Assembly (NCBI GenBank): GCA_033816765.1
Contig: CM066290.1
Location: forward strand, 310,001 to 374,000
DNA: 64,000 bases
From: Nothopassalora personata
Lineage: Eukaryota; Ascomycota; Dothideomycetes; Mycosphaerellales; Mycosphaerellaceae
Direction of reading: 5' to 3'
The stretch's first letter is position 1, and each line of letters starts with the position of its first letter. Below, one piece after another: positions 1-9,799 of this stretch. Position numbers and translations under genes: made by a program. Under the pieces are notes generated by a model that was not told where the DNA came from, did not search any database, and saw only the letters and a list, made by a program, of their open reading frames with translations.

Positions 1-2
1 AG

Positions 3-3000
3 CATCCGGTATTGACATACATTGCCAGATTCTTGCGTAGCAATGAGGTGATCCAATACATCTTCGGGCCGAACTCGCACTCAAGTCTCATCAACTACAG
101 TCGCCAAGTTGTCGGTTTTCTAGCGGCAGTGTGCAACTACACTGATCAAGAGACCGACCTCATCTGGCATGCATGTACAGGGAGTATTGAGATTGAGAAG
201 GCAAAGGCCTCGTGGATCCTGCTTTCTGCGACCTGTGGCTACCTCGACATCGATCATCTGCTGCATTTGGCGGAGCTTTATGCGCGTACCGCTCCCGCCA
301 AGCTGAGCAAAGACATGGTCGAGTCGTTGGAGGGCCTTTTCTCGAGTATATCGGACAAGGTCACACACAATCGTTCTCAAGACGAGTACCGCCTCAGGAC
401 AGCTTTCGTCAGCATCGATATTATGATGAACCTCGGCGCTACGGCTGACGATGCGCTTTCCCAGCATCTCCGTCACAGTGCAATGAGCGAGCTACGTCGA
501 TACACAACGACGGACTATACTGCTGCTGACCGACATGAGATCTACGCGCGCTGCATCAAGAGCCTGAACGGTCCGCCGCAGGTTGCAACTACCGCAACGA
601 ACATCCTGAATGTCTTGCTGCTCCATGTGGAATTCTCGCCCGCAGAGATCCAGGACCTGCTTGGGATGCTGTCAGTAAGTGCTGCGGTCGAGGAGTTGGG
701 TCGATTCGTGACAAGATGCCGTGACTTGCCAGATCGAAATGCTCAGCGCCTCGCGGTCACGCCCAGACTGACCACGATCTTGCAACTTGTTGCTCTCTCA
801 GGTGTCGCCATGTCAGCGGAAATTGAGAAATTGCTGTTTGATAGCGTCTGCGGAGCTTCGGCGCTAGACAACCAGGCGAGAGACCTCGCGTGGACATTCT
901 TTTCCAATGTGTCCAAGGGCAATTCTCATCATGTGGCAGTGGTCGGTGGGCTTCTTGACCACTTCCTCCGCGACCTGGTGATTGACGTGCCCCTAAAACA
1001 CACAACTCCGCAACTGGTACGCCTATTGGGCGCCTCTTTGATCAATCCCAGGAAGAACGGCGATGACCTCAAGGACGAAGTCGCCATGCTAGAATCGACG
1101 GTTTGGAGACGACTTGTCGATTCTGCTGAGAGTAGCAACGACCATCGTGTGCGTCAAATAGCAGTGTGCTCGATTCGCGAGATACTGTGCGACCCCAAGG
1201 TTAAGCTGCCGAACGACATTACTGCCGCAAAGCTGCAAACAGAATTCGCTCATCGACACAGCCAGCGTCTCTGCAAAGAGGCTGCTAATCCCTCCTCATC
1301 GTCTGGCCAGGCGATTGTCTGCCGACAGCTAGACCTACTGGACGTTGTGTTGCAGGCCAGTAGAGAGCATCCGGTATACGTCGACAGCAAGGCCGATGCC
1401 AAGATCTGTCTAGCATCAGATAGCAGAGAGAACCTGCTGCAATTCAGGTTGCAGCTATACCGCACCGGTCAACTTCAGCCAACGGTCTTCCACGTGCAGG
1501 CAAAGACGACCACAACTCTGCGGGCATTGAGAGACGACCTTCCTGCTCGTTCAGGCGCGACCGAGCATCGGGTCATCCTGGGCGGCAAGCTTATAGACTT
1601 GACCAAGCAGGCTGATGAAACTTTCGCGGCTATGGGACTGAAGAGCTCAGGTGTGATGCAGATTTGTCCGAAGTACACATTTCAGAGCGATCTTAACACG
1701 CTGATGAACCCGGTAGGTGCCATCGAGGATACAATCATGTCTCACTACGATAACATCGAGTGTCTTTTGGATGGCATAGAGGAGATCGCACGCCGGACAT
1801 ACAATCTGCTCAAGCAAATCCGACCACCGAAGCAGGCACGCGACAGGGTAACGTCGTTGCAGACCCCCGTGAACGAGCTGTGTCCTGCCTCGTCAAGATG
1901 GCGCACTTTGATGACGGTCTATGTGCTCCGAACACACCTCGCCGACTTCGCCAACATGGGCGTTGTGGATCCAGACTTCTTTCGGTGCGGCACTCGGATA
2001 CTGATCACGTTTGTGATGGACTCAGATCGAGCACTCGATCCTCAAGTCTATACTCAGGTTCTGGACTGCCTAGTGGCCTTCTTACAAGAGCGTGCAGACT
2101 CGATGGTGGACATCGAGATCGTATCTGAGTCAAGTCGGTTCGTGACGAGGATGCTTGACATGTGCACCAGTGCGGCGGAGGAACAAGGTACGCCGGACAC
2201 TGAGCTGGCTGTGAGTGTCTACAAGACGCTGCTTCATGCCTTTCAACAACAACCCAAGATATGGGACAGCTTTGTGGCTGACACGCGCATCGTGGAGCTC
2301 CATCGACAACTTCTGTTCAAAGCAGGTATCGAGCTATTCGGCAAGATCTGCACCATGATCGAAACATTTTGCAAACACCACTCTCTTGACAAGCATGTCG
2401 CAAGCTTCTACCTTGATGTCATTCTTGGCCTCGTCCCAGATGCTCTTGGAGTACCGTCTCGCGCTACAGAGTTCTTTCGGCTGACCACGACTACTTTGCA
2501 CGCCGTGACGACCTTGCCATCAGACGAGACCAGAGCACGCGGTATAATGGACATGCTGGTGTCAACCCTGTGGCAGCACCGCCATACAGAAACGCCAAAC
2601 TTTCCTCAAGCCGACCCTGCAATGGCTGGGCTACTGCAGCTGCTTGCTGAGTCTATTCGGGTCGTCCGAAGTGCCAAGAAGCCCATCGCGCTAGATGGGT
2701 TTGCGTTGCAGGTATTCAGACGCCTCCTCTTTCCCCCCCGCGATAGCGCTGAATGGAAGACACTCCTGAGTGAACAATCGCGAAGTACCGCTTTCCAGCT
2801 AGTCAAGGCCACGTGTGAGTCCGAAGATGACTTTCGCGGCCTGATCACGACAGCTTCTGCAGCGTTGCAGGAGACTACAAACGATCCCGCGCAAAAGTAT
2901 CCCGGGAGAGACAAGTTTCTGAGATCGGCTTCAGAGCACAGTGGGCTGGCCAACCTTCGCAATACCTGCTACATGAACTCACTCCTGCAGCAATTATTCG

Positions 3001-5774
3001 CGAACACGAAGTTTCGCGAGTTCATTTTCAGCATACCCATCGAAGACGGATCGCAGGACACGGTTCTGGCGGCAATCAGCAGACTCTTCGCCTACATGCA
3101 GGATGCATACTTCATTTCGATCGACCCAGGTCAGCTGGCCAAGATTTTGGAGATTGATGTCTGGATCCAAGAGGACGTTCACACATTCTACGAAAATTTC
3201 TTGGCAAGGCTGGAAGCAGACATGCCAAATGCAGAGTACAAGGCTCAGCTGGCCCGATTTTACACAGGCAACCTGGTCTCACAGATTAAGGGCTCATGCG
3301 GTCATGTGTCATCTCGCCTCGAAGAATTTGTTGACATTCCAATCGTCATCACCAACCAGAAAGACCTGGCAGGAAGTCTGGAAGCCTACATCCAGGGAGA
3401 GCGAATGGAAGGTCAGAATCAATACAGGTGTGCGACGTGCGATCCCAGCACTGATGGACGTCTGGTCGATGCCATGAAGCGTAGCTGCATCGAGGATCTG
3501 CCTGATAACGTGACGTTCTGTCTCAAGCGTTTCAGTTTCGAGGCGATGTTTGGCGGTGACGCATCCAAGGAGAACGGGAGATTTGAATTTCCTCAGACCA
3601 TCGATCTAGGCAAATACACCCGAGCGCACCTTGAAGGTCAGGAGACGACGAAAGATGAGAACATCTTCGAACTGGTCGGCGTTATCGTCCACTGGGGAAC
3701 TCTCACCAGTGGTCATTACTGGTCTTATACACTCGTGCGAAATACAGCATCACGAGAATCTCACAAGTGGGTCCGATTGAACGACTCTTCGACCGAAACC
3801 GTCAAGGGCGGCCTTCACGAAGTGCAACAGGAATGCTTCGGTGGCGGACTAGGCTTCGACAACAAGCTACGCCAAGACAATGCGTACGTCCTGTTCTACC
3901 AGCGAAAGAGATCTTTGCAAGAGCCGGTGGGAATGCCGACGGCAGTCGCTGATGCTTCGCGGATGGAGATTGTGCCATCGAGGGTAAGTCTGCCTCCTGC
4001 TCTAGCAGAGGAGTTGCACTCGAAGAATATGTGGCATCAGCGCATTGCTCATCTATTCGATGATGATTTCTGTTCCTTCCTGGCGTGGACAGTGGAAAAC
4101 TTCTCACAACACACCACTGGCGCGTCCTCTCCATCGGACACTAGCGATTCTCCCAGCGATGCGAGAGCCTCTGCCAAGGCAGATGACCAGATGGACAATT
4201 TCTCCGGCAGTCGCGTGACGCAAGCTATGAGCGATTTGATCGCAGCCTACTTTCAGCGCGTTGTCGTTTGCCAGCCGATGCCATGGAAGAAGCTGGGCAC
4301 GATAATGCCAGGCCTGAAGAAGCTGATCTCCGAGCACCGCATTGTCGCGGCCACAGTATTGAACAGGATCGTGGAGGAGTCGCAGTGGTTTGATAAGATC
4401 ATTGCCCATGATAAGAGATCTGCGCGAATGACGACCTATGACCTGGTCCTTGCATGCTTGGTGAAGCTCAAGTCAACCGACGCTGAAGCTTATGCCCACG
4501 ACCTCCGCCAACTCATCAATGTTCACTCGGCTTTCATCCAGCCTGGTCTCAACTTGGCACTAGAGGCCGACTTCATCGCGTTTGCAGCGGATGTGGCACG
4601 CCTGGGCGTCGAGGAGACGGCCTTCATCCTGGACGAAGGGTACTACACCTGGGCAATGGGCCTCTTGATGCTGCCTATGAACAGCAAGCGGCAGGAGGAG
4701 TTTCCAGGTCTGTGGCAGCACTTTATCTCACGGGAGGCCCTTGTGTCAGCACTGTACGACTTTGTTTACCTCATGGTGAGTGCTCAATCCGATGCTGCTC
4801 TTGCACCGGAAAAGGCATTAGGAGACTTGCATGAGGTGACGGAATCTGGTGTTTCTCTGCACCACGAGGAGATTCGTATGCTGGTCGATCATGGTGGCAC
4901 CAACTTATGTTACTGGATGTCATCTGCACGAAATGCGCTCAAGCCAATCGACTGGAGGTCCTCATCGCCTGGAAAGCTACTGTCACTGCTGTGCAAGGTC
5001 CTGCCTTCCAGTGGGCTAGACATCATTGAGGCAAGCCTCATCAAGTACGTCCAACAAGAAGACGAGTCGTTTGCGTCCGTGATGATCCTAGTTTTGCACT
5101 ACCTCTCCTGCGATATGCCAATAGAGAAGACGCTACCAGTGTGCAATGCCCTTGCGAAAACAGTTACGGAGTGGCAAGAGATAGAAGAGGAATTTCTGGG
5201 CCGCCTGAAGGACGCGTACGACCTCGCACCGCTTGCAATCCTCGCAAGCACCAAGATCTGGCTGTTTAAGTTACTGTCCATGCATACTAAGCGCTCTGTT
5301 CGCACAAGAAGTCTTCGGTTCCTGGATCAAGATGTTTTCATCGGACCTGCAATCTCACACTACGACGAACTTGACGTAGAACGTACGCGACTCGCTATGG
5401 CCCTTTCAGCTGAGTGTGGCCGTCTCCTCAAGCAGGCGTACAACAAGGAATACGCTCGGGCCAAATGGAACCAGACTATCACAGCCGGCAGGACCGCCGT
5501 GCAGCACTTGCACGACTTGCGCGACGAAGCAGCCGAGCTGCGAAAGGATCTCGGAGAAGACGAAAAGGACCCTGTTTCGGACAGACTGCAGATCTGGATT
5601 GATGAAGCGCCGCGGCACATACAGGCATGGGCGCAGCTGGAGCAGGACGTGTTGGAGGACTGGAGCCAGGAAGATGAGATGGACGTGCGTGCTAGTACAC
5701 GCGAGTCGGTTGAGGCGTCTGATGGTTATACCTCCGACGACTATGACGAGGAAATGGAGGATGATGAGCGCTAG
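3..5774 (+). CDS. Large ubiquitin-specific protease (peptidase C19), 5' end outside window
   Basis: This is a cysteine deubiquitinase that removes ubiquitin from substrates. The frame is open to the left edge (CAT at base 3) with no in-frame stop, so the N-terminus is missing; a TTG at 12 is the first alternative start but need not be real. Numbering from base 12, residues 1-470 are helical-repeat-like. About 473-557 resemble a ubiquitin-like domain. The USP catalytic core spans about 980-1285: Cys box LRNTCYMNSLLQQL with Cys986, His box TSGHYWSY with His1235, then RLNDSS with Asn1257/Asp1258 as the third catalytic position. A zinc-ribbon remnant (CGH, then CATC) lies between them. A long helical tail of about 600 residues ends in an acidic stretch. 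The layout resembles the USP9X/USP34 class of giant DUBs. About 5.8 kb are read without an intron. Not RIP-affected. Family confident; orthology inferred. Confidence 0.93.
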   Translation, partial: HPVLTYIARFLRSNEVIQYIFGPNSHSSLINYSRQVVGFLAAVCNYTDQETDLIWHACTGSIEIEKAKASWILLSATCGYLDIDHLLHLAELYARTAPAKLSKDMVESLEGLFSSISDKVTHNRSQDEYRLRTAFVSIDIMMNLGATADDALSQHLRHSAMSELRRYTTTDYTAADRHEIYARCIKSLNGPPQVATTATNILNVLLLHVEFSPAEIQDLLGMLSVSAAVEELGRFVTRCRDLPDRNAQRLAVTPRLTTILQLVALSGVAMSAEIEKLLFDSVCGASALDNQARDLAWTFFSNVSKGNSHHVAVVGGLLDHFLRDLVIDVPLKHTTPQLVRLLGASLINPRKNGDDLKDEVAMLESTVWRRLVDSAESSNDHRVRQIAVCSIREILCDPKVKLPNDITAAKLQTEFAHRHSQRLCKEAANPSSSSGQAIVCRQLDLLDVVLQASREHPVYVDSKADAKICLASDSRENLLQFRLQLYRTGQLQPTVFHVQAKTTTTLRALRDDLPARSGATEHRVILGGKLIDLTKQADETFAAMGLKSSGVMQICPKYTFQSDLNTLMNPVGAIEDTIMSHYDNIECLLDGIEEIARRTYNLLKQIRPPKQARDRVTSLQTPVNELCPASSRWRTLMTVYVLRTHLADFANMGVVDPDFFRCGTRILITFVMDSDRALDPQVYTQVLDCLVAFLQERADSMVDIEIVSESSRFVTRMLDMCTSAAEEQGTPDTELAVSVYKTLLHAFQQQPKIWDSFVADTRIVELHRQLLFKAGIELFGKICTMIETFCKHHSLDKHVASFYLDVILGLVPDALGVPSRATEFFRLTTTTLHAVTTLPSDETRARGIMDMLVSTLWQHRHTETPNFPQADPAMAGLLQLLAESIRVVRSAKKPIALDGFALQVFRRLLFPPRDSAEWKTLLSEQSRSTAFQLVKATCESEDDFRGLITTASAALQETTNDPAQKYPGRDKFLRSASEHSGLANLRNTCYMNSLLQQLFANTKFREFIFSIPIEDGSQDTVLAAISRLFAYMQDAYFISIDPGQLAKILEIDVWIQEDVHTFYENFLARLEADMPNAEYKAQLARFYTGNLVSQIKGSCGHVSSRLEEFVDIPIVITNQKDLAGSLEAYIQGERMEGQNQYRCATCDPSTDGRLVDAMKRSCIEDLPDNVTFCLKRFSFEAMFGGDASKENGRFEFPQTIDLGKYTRAHLEGQETTKDENIFELVGVIVHWGTLTSGHYWSYTLVRNTASRESHKWVRLNDSSTETVKGGLHEVQQECFGGGLGFDNKLRQDNAYVLFYQRKRSLQEPVGMPTAVADASRMEIVPSRVSLPPALAEELHSKNMWHQRIAHLFDDDFCSFLAWTVENFSQHTTGASSPSDTSDSPSDARASAKADDQMDNFSGSRVTQAMSDLIAAYFQRVVVCQPMPWKKLGTIMPGLKKLISEHRIVAATVLNRIVEESQWFDKIIAHDKRSARMTTYDLVLACLVKLKSTDAEAYAHDLRQLINVHSAFIQPGLNLALEADFIAFAADVARLGVEETAFILDEGYYTWAMGLLMLPMNSKRQEEFPGLWQHFISREALVSALYDFVYLMVSAQSDAALAPEKALGDLHEVTESGVSLHHEEIRMLVDHGGTNLCYWMSSARNALKPIDWRSSSPGKLLSLLCKVLPSSGLDIIEASLIKYVQQEDESFASVMILVLHYLSCDMPIEKTLPVCNALAKTVTEWQEIEEEFLGRLKDAYDLAPLAILASTKIWLFKLLSMHTKRSVRTRSLRFLDQDVFIGPAISHYDELDVERTRLAMALSAECGRLLKQAYNKEYARAKWNQTITAGRTAVQHLHDLRDEAAELRKDLGEDEKDPVSDRLQIWIDEAPRHIQAWAQLEQDVLEDWSQEDEMDVRASTRESVEASDGYTSDDYDEEMEDDER

Positions 5775-8545
5775 CTATGATCTCTTGCGGCGGTTCACGG
5801 TGTACATCTCCAGGGGGTTGACGCAACATCCACGGGGAAGAAGAGCCAGAAGTCTGCTCAACTTGTACAATAGTAGTCACGAAACGCGTGACAACGAATC
5901 AACTGACCAAATGACTCAAGTTTGGCTTGCTAGTAATCTCATCAAAACTGGTCGCATACGGTCCCAATGCTGGGTCCGCTGACCTTCGCGATCGAAGTCT
6001 GGAGTGATGTGACGGCCTGAGCGACGTGTCTCGAAATGATGCTAAGCGACTGTGCCATGTAGAACACACTCTGCAGATTTGACATCTGTCGTGCTCCCAC
6101 TACCACGTAGCGTTGGATCCGAGATAACAGGAAAGGATGGACTGTGTCAGTCTAGTCGACCGCTTGTGCTTGCACATGCTTTCTGTGACCAGTCGTTCTA
6201 TCTCACTGCTCGACAGGAATCACCGAACATATCCAAGACTGCTTGTATGCTCATCTCTGCCACTTTGCCGCTGATAGTTCCGGTTGGGAGTGTGGAAAAC
6301 TTTCATGACCAGAGATATGATTTACCAAAGACATACGATTAGTGATGATCTCCCTAGGCCATGGGATGGATTGTCTCGTGCACTGGCACTGCACCCATTA
6401 CCATCCATCCCGGAAATCCAAGACCACAGCGTACGCACGCATTCAGCGCAAAGTACGAACGCTCGAACGAAGAAATTTATCCCCGACGGGTCCACTCGCT
6501 GACTCCGCTACACGTGGTACTTGTGCAACAGACGTGTCAAAGCGGCGATTTGCATGCTGCAGGTATGAGCGAAAAGAGCGATAAATATCAAAGCACGACT
6601 TCGTCCTTCGCGAGAGCTCGAGGAGCGGGAGGTCATGGCTTGACGGACCTTGCTTCCTGCGCCTATCGCTTCTTTTGCCTTGTGCTGCGAACGGATGCCG
6701 CTGGGCAGATCCAGTACCGTGGGCAGGAGCTGTTGTCAAGATGCACTGAGCCGTTTTTGTGCTCTCGGATGTTGTGGATATCGGCTTGGCTCAGCAGATG
6801 GGTTTTGAAGTGAGTGAGGTAGGCAGGTGCTTTGACGAGGCACGGACTTGTCCTGTGGAGATGTGGTTTGCTTGACTTGTTGGAGCGTGACGAAAATAGG
6901 CATGAAGCCTCGTATTGTGTAGCGGTTGGCGCTCGCTTAGAAGTGGTTTATGGGTCGGGTCACCTTCGCTGTTCGCAGAAAATATTCTCGAGAAGCGGAT
7001 CTCTGCAGATCTTTGGCTGCGGACAGGAGCGGGTCATGTCCACCAGGTGAAGAGAAAATCGCGATGGGCGTAGCACTAAGCCAGCCTTGTCACGTTCTAG
7101 CTTCATGCCCAGGAAACAGATCGGCATTGCGAGACGTGAAGAAAGAACGCTGACGTGTGCGAAGTGGAAAATTTACTGATTCCAGGTGGCGAAGAAGCAG
7201 CCTGACTGCAAGCATGAATGTCCACTGGGCAGCTGACGTGCGTAGGCACTGCTATAGCCGCCTTGATCAGTTGCTTCTTGCATATGTCTTTGATTCTGAT
7301 CAAGCATTGGGGCCACTCGACCATCATTAATGAAGGCCAGGGTCAGTCCAAGGCCTCCTTCACTGTACGTGATGCGTGTAGAGGGTGGACACTGAGAACA
7401 TAGCCAGAAGGACGGCTGTTGCCGGAATTGGAGGATGCCCTGTACTATCGATACATGTGGTACAGCATGGCGGACTCTATATCATCTGCCGTACTCTGCT
7501 TGAACGCGCAGAATCTTGATGGGGGACACATGTCGAGAGCCATACTGTCCGCATCGAAGCAGGGTAGACTCTGCGAGAGCCTTGTCAATCTATCCCACTG
7601 CTTCTCGTGGCCGATACGTTTCCGCAGGACCTTCGAGGATAGCATGCCCATCGTGCTCCTGCATGAGCTCTGTTTGAAGGAAATTCGCAGCATAGCTTGC
7701 GCTCCTCCTTCCAGTCGTGATGCCAAAATCCACAACTACCGTCGCGCGCCAGAGCCTCCTGCTCTTTACCCGCTCGCAACACCACGTTCGGAGTTTCGTC
7801 ATAGGCTGTCCAGAGACCTCGCCATCGTTCTTCGTGGCGTCCTCATTCGGGCCGGAGGATCCCGAGCAGGCACGACTGGGGAAGGCACAACCAGCACCAA
7901 GTTCACACCTGATACTGGCGTGAATCGCCTTCAGTTCGGTTCGGATCACCACAGACACAACACCTGCTTCTGAACATTCCAAAGTGATCACTGTTGGCGC
8001 AGAGGGAGCCCTTGGCCATGCAGAAGGCACTATTCCGTATCAGTGGCATAAAGAAGGCTCCCACGAAGTGATATTTTCGAGAAAGCGACAATTGCTCTCA
8101 ATGGCCGCGTACTGCGCGTGTTGTGATACCACTGAAATACCAGCGACTCGGGACCAGACACGAGAATCGAAGTTGAGAAGCGCGTCATCACGGTGCAAGA
8201 CGCACGTTGGCCAGTGCTGAGCACATCTCAGTGGCCCGATGCGGAAGTACAGTAGTCACAAGAAGACGGTCCGATGTCCGCGCAGGACGCTACAGCGGCG
8301 ATGCTAAAGAACTCATTATACATAGCGAGGTGCCTTCAGTTCTTATCTCACGAGTGCCAGGCAGGGCTCCGCTAGTTGCAGATAGCAGAGTGGAGATCGG
8401 GTGCGAGGCGATGGCCGGCATAAGCGCCCCGCTTGCACGGATCCCGTTGTTGCCGCGGATGCCAGTGAAGCATCTGGAACTTTGGCCGTTTGCGCGAACC
8501 CAGAGACCGTGTGAAACTAGCAGAGATGGAAGTTTGGAATTATGG
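5775..8545. other. Intergenic region, no supportable gene
   Basis: This stretch of about 2.8 kb has normal base composition, with CA and TG present, so it is not RIP-mutated. Several short overlapping ORFs exist on both strands; the longest is 184 codons at 7419-7973, with a 146-codon ORF antisense to it. None shows a recognisable domain, and they overlap one another in shadow frames. It probably holds the 3' UTR of the USP gene and intergenic sequence. A spliced or lineage-specific small gene cannot be excluded by eye. Confidence 0.6.
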
Positions 8546-8799
8546 TATTAAGTCTAGAAATTAGGGTATGGAAAACCATGTTTATTATAAGTAGTAGTAC
8601 CCTTAAGGTGCTTATATAAGTCTTCTTTTAATAAGAAGCCCTTAATCCCTATAATTTAGGTGCCTAATCTTATTTCCTAAAGATAAGTAATTACTATACT
8701 TAATTAGGTTATATTACCCTTAAAACCTACTATCTATGTATTATCCTAGCGCTTTATATACCTCCTTACTCTATATAGGAACTAAGTAGAGTAATCTTA
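8546..8799. other. Left edge of the RIP-degraded cluster
   Basis: Composition changes abruptly at about 8545-8580 from normal to TA-rich sequence nearly lacking CA and TG. This short piece ends in TCTTA (8795-8799), the left target-site copy of element A. It should be contiguous with the sequence resuming at 23418, so it is the continuation of the degraded Lys-rich ORF locus described there. No feature can be assigned within it. Confidence 0.6.
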
Positions 8800-9209
8800 T
8801 ATTAGATTCAGTTAAACCTATAATCTTACTAAGTTAACTAACAAGTTAGATAACCTTTGTTCGATCGAGATTTGTTCTCGTCGAGTAGGAGCAGGAGGGA
8901 GAGCAGTATAAAGCAGTAGCGAGGCAGCGATTAGGTAAGGTTATATTCTAAACAGTAAGATTAAACAGTAAGTTAAACGCTTCTAAACTATAAGGGTTTT
9001 TAGCGTTCCTAAATACAAAGGAGACATTACTAGTCTTAGTCTTAATCATTTAATCGCTAGTAAGCGAGTAATCTCGAATTACTAAGTCGCTAGTAAGCAA
9101 GTAATCTCGAATTACTAAGTCGCTAGTAAGTAAGTAATCTCGTGCGGCGTACGTGATTTCTATAGCTAATAGTTAGGCGTGCCGTCGTAGCTTAATCCGG
9201 ACCGTAATA
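8800..9209 (-). repeat. 3' LTR of element A
   Basis: This 410-bp LTR matches 23008-23417 along its length, with differences mainly of the CA-to-TA or TG-to-TA kind. On the plus strand it runs from TATTAG (originally TGTTAG) to CCGTAATA (originally CCGTAACA). A purine tract on the minus strand abuts its right edge, which identifies it as the 3' LTR of a leftward element. Confidence 0.9.
9054..9141. repeat. 33-bp tandem repeats inside the element A LTR
   Basis: A unit of about 33 bp, beginning TCGCTAGTAAG and including AGTAATCTCG, is repeated nearly three times. The same array occurs in the other LTR at about 23261-23350. It lies in the U3 side of the LTR, where repeats of this kind often act as enhancer or transcription-factor sites; that role is an inference. 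Confidence 0.75.
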
Positions 9210-9286
9210 CTATCCCCCTTCTAGCCTAGCTTCGTCCCGAAGCTTATATAAGATAATATAATGTCGCCTCTTCGCGGCCTATAACG

Positions 9287-9775
9287 ATGTCTTCTTCTTC
9301 TTCTAAAAACCGTCTTCGGCTCGCCAAGGAAATTAACGAATACGGTTATCTAGTAGATCTCGCGTATAACTATTGCTTCTTTAACGGTTTATCCTACGTC
9401 GCTATAGAAGGCAACTTTCGGCTTCGGTATTCGGAGTATGTTCGTCGCGGGCGTAAGTATATAAACCTATCCTAGGAGTCTCTTAATAAGACCCGGGAGG
9501 AATACCGGAAAAAGGTCGAAAAGGATAAGGAAGAGCTTACGGAGATCTTAGCACGGTTAATGCGGGACAAGGCAATACTTCGCTAAGCGGAGGAGCGCGC
9601 GCGTAAGAAGGCGCAGTATCTAGAGGCTAAAATAGAGGCCTCTAGAGAGATTAAGGACGTCGATTGTCCTACTACCGATGCGACTATTAGCCTTTCTCCT
9701 ACTGTATAGTCCTCGATCGATTTTATTAATAACGCGATCGATTTCTCTATCCCTTCTAGTTCTACTAGGTAGCCC
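9287..9775 (+). pseudogene. Antisense accessory ORF of element A, zinc-cluster-like, RIP-broken
   Basis: This ORF lies between pol and the 3' LTR but runs opposite to gag-pol. It starts ATG with a run of serines, is open for 62 codons, then continues in the same frame through TAG codons to about 9775. Residues 26-58 show the spacing C-x2-C-x6-C-x10-C-x2-C-x6-C, in which only one cysteine survives and the other five positions are tyrosine; TGC to TAC is exactly what RIP causes. The spacing resembles a fungal Zn2Cys6-type cluster. A Lys/Glu-rich, probably coiled-coil segment follows, then a Ser/Thr-rich tail. Counterparts lie at the same place in elements B and C. Function unknown; DNA or nucleic-acid binding is a guess from the cluster. 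Confidence 0.65.
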
Positions 9776-9799
9776 GTTATAGGTGTTATTTTTCTTTAT

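Noticed and set aside
120..5620. Antisense and shifted ORFs inside the USP gene
   Set aside because: They are shadows of a long conserved coding frame with a clear catalytic domain.
5775..8545. Several ORFs of 60-184 codons as possible host genes
   Set aside because: They overlap each other on both strands, show no recognisable domain, and have no supporting context; I report the region as without a supportable gene.
9054..9141. CRISPR-like array from regularly spaced repeats
   Set aside because: The units are contiguous 33-bp tandem repeats without unique spacers, inside a eukaryotic LTR.
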